Assembly: GCA_042408665.1 (NCBI GenBank)
Contig: JBHOQW010000180.1
Span: 1 to 14,084, forward strand
Length of the DNA stretch: 14,084 bases
Origin: CAUJGQ01 sp042408665
GTDB lineage: Bacteria > Chloroflexota > Dehalococcoidia > CAUJGQ01
Direction: 5' to 3'
Shown piece by piece: positions 13,640 to 14,084 of this stretch. The notes beneath the pieces are model-generated. The model worked only from the letters and a program-made list of their open reading frames with translations, was not told the DNA's origin and made no database searches. Position 1 is the stretch's first letter, and the number at the start of each line of letters is the position of its first letter. The position numbers were made by a program, and so were the translations under genes.

Positions 13640-14084
13640 GCCCGGCATGACGGCGTGGAGATGGCCCGTGCCCCCAGCGCCCTGGGCGCCTCTGCCTCCC
13701 GTGCTGCCACCGGCGGCGGCACGCCTGCGGACGGGGAGAGGGCCTGCGCCGCGCGCCTGCTCGCTGGGCCGGGCCACGGCGCTCACCCTGGGCGGGACGC
13801 TGGCGGTGACGGTGGCGAACCTGGCCGGCACGCTCGCGCTGGCGCGGGCGCTGGGGCCGGAGGGGAAGGGCGCGGTGGGGGCGGTATTGCTCGTGGCAGC
13901 GCTGGCCAGCTACGCCGGCTCGCCAGGGCTGGCGCAGGCCAGCATCCACGCCATCGCGCGCCTGGGCCTGCCCCCGGCGGCGGTGCGCGGCAACGCCCTG
14001 GCCGCGGCGGCCGTGCTGGGCCTGAGCACGGGCATCGCCGCCATGGCGCTGGCGCCGCGCCTGCTGGCCGGGGCCGGGCCGGAG
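13635..14084 (+). CDS. Wzx-like polysaccharide flippase, N-terminal part (runs off the window)
   Basis: The frame is open for 150 codons to the last base. After a Pro-rich tail (residues about 1-42) comes LGRATALTLGGTLAVTVANLAGT-type hydrophobic sequence and the RALGPEGKG motif (71-79), which is typical of the first helix and following loop in the polysaccharide-synthesis (Wzx/MATE-like) transporter family. Two or three further hydrophobic segments follow (about 80-97 and 120-142). Members flip lipid-linked oligosaccharides across the inner membrane, which fits the three glycosyltransferases upstream. In-frame ATGs lie at 13635 and 13647; neither has a ribosome binding site. The promoter-like pair at 13611-13639 favours 13647 as a leaderless start. 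The long Pro-rich N-terminus before the first helix is unusual, and the true start might be later at a GTG or CTG. Confidence 0.78.
   Translation, partial: MLPGMTAWRWPVPPAPWAPLPPVLPPAAARLRTGRGPAPRACSLGRATALTLGGTLAVTVANLAGTLALARALGPEGKGAVGAVLLVAALASYAGSPGLAQASIHAIARLGLPPAAVRGNALAAAAVLGLSTGIAAMALAPRLLAGAGPE

Noticed and set aside
1..14084. CRISPR array, tRNA or rRNA gene
   Set aside because: No regularly spaced identical repeats with unique spacers, and I saw no tRNA cloverleaf or rRNA conserved segment on either strand.

Overview
This is a very GC-rich window (roughly 70-75% G+C by eye) from a bacterium that uses purine-rich ribosome binding sites. Every confident gene lies on the + strand, and only about two thirds of the sequence is coding. 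Short degenerate repeats built from GGACG/CGTCC words fill several gaps. Extreme GC, loose gene spacing and a polysaccharide locus with GT4 enzymes would suit a Chloroflexota-type or similar high-GC lineage, but no marker gene is present, so the taxonomy is only a guess.

Layout. 1-412: no confident gene, apart from a possible minus-strand ORF leaving the left edge; a 10-bp tandem repeat lies before a small two-helix membrane protein (413-598). 599-2833: over 2 kb with no convincing gene, holding AT-rich islands, inverted repeats and one copy of a dispersed hairpin repeat. 2834-5444: two adjacent GT4 glycosyltransferases in an operon. 5445-5762: repeat-rich gap. 5763-7055: a third GT4 glycosyltransferase. 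7056-7396: gap with a promoter-like AT-rich island. 7397-10840: a HEAT-repeat gene with an apparent frameshift, then two unrecognised soluble proteins of 364 and 376 residues. 10841-11218: gap with a repeat copy. 11219-12614: a solute-binding lipoprotein gene, also with an apparent frameshift. 12615-13634: a 1-kb gap with a hairpin-rich zone and another repeat copy. 13635-end: the start of a Wzx-like flippase that runs off the window.

How the genes fit together. Three retaining-type glycosyltransferases and a lipid-linked oligosaccharide flippase suggest a surface glycan or exopolysaccharide locus: the GT4 enzymes would build a lipid-linked glycan on the cytoplasmic face and the flippase would export it. 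The HEAT gene and the two unknown genes look like a separate unit with its own promoter. The binding lipoprotein has no permease genes beside it here.

The most unusual signal is a dispersed element in three places (about 1642-1729 on +, 10866-10950 and 13024-13112 on -). It has an almost invariant 20-nt apical loop, a stem whose sequence differs between copies while still pairing, and a second hairpin next to it in two copies. Promoter-like sequences stand upstream of two copies. It may be a REP/MITE-like element or a small structured RNA family.
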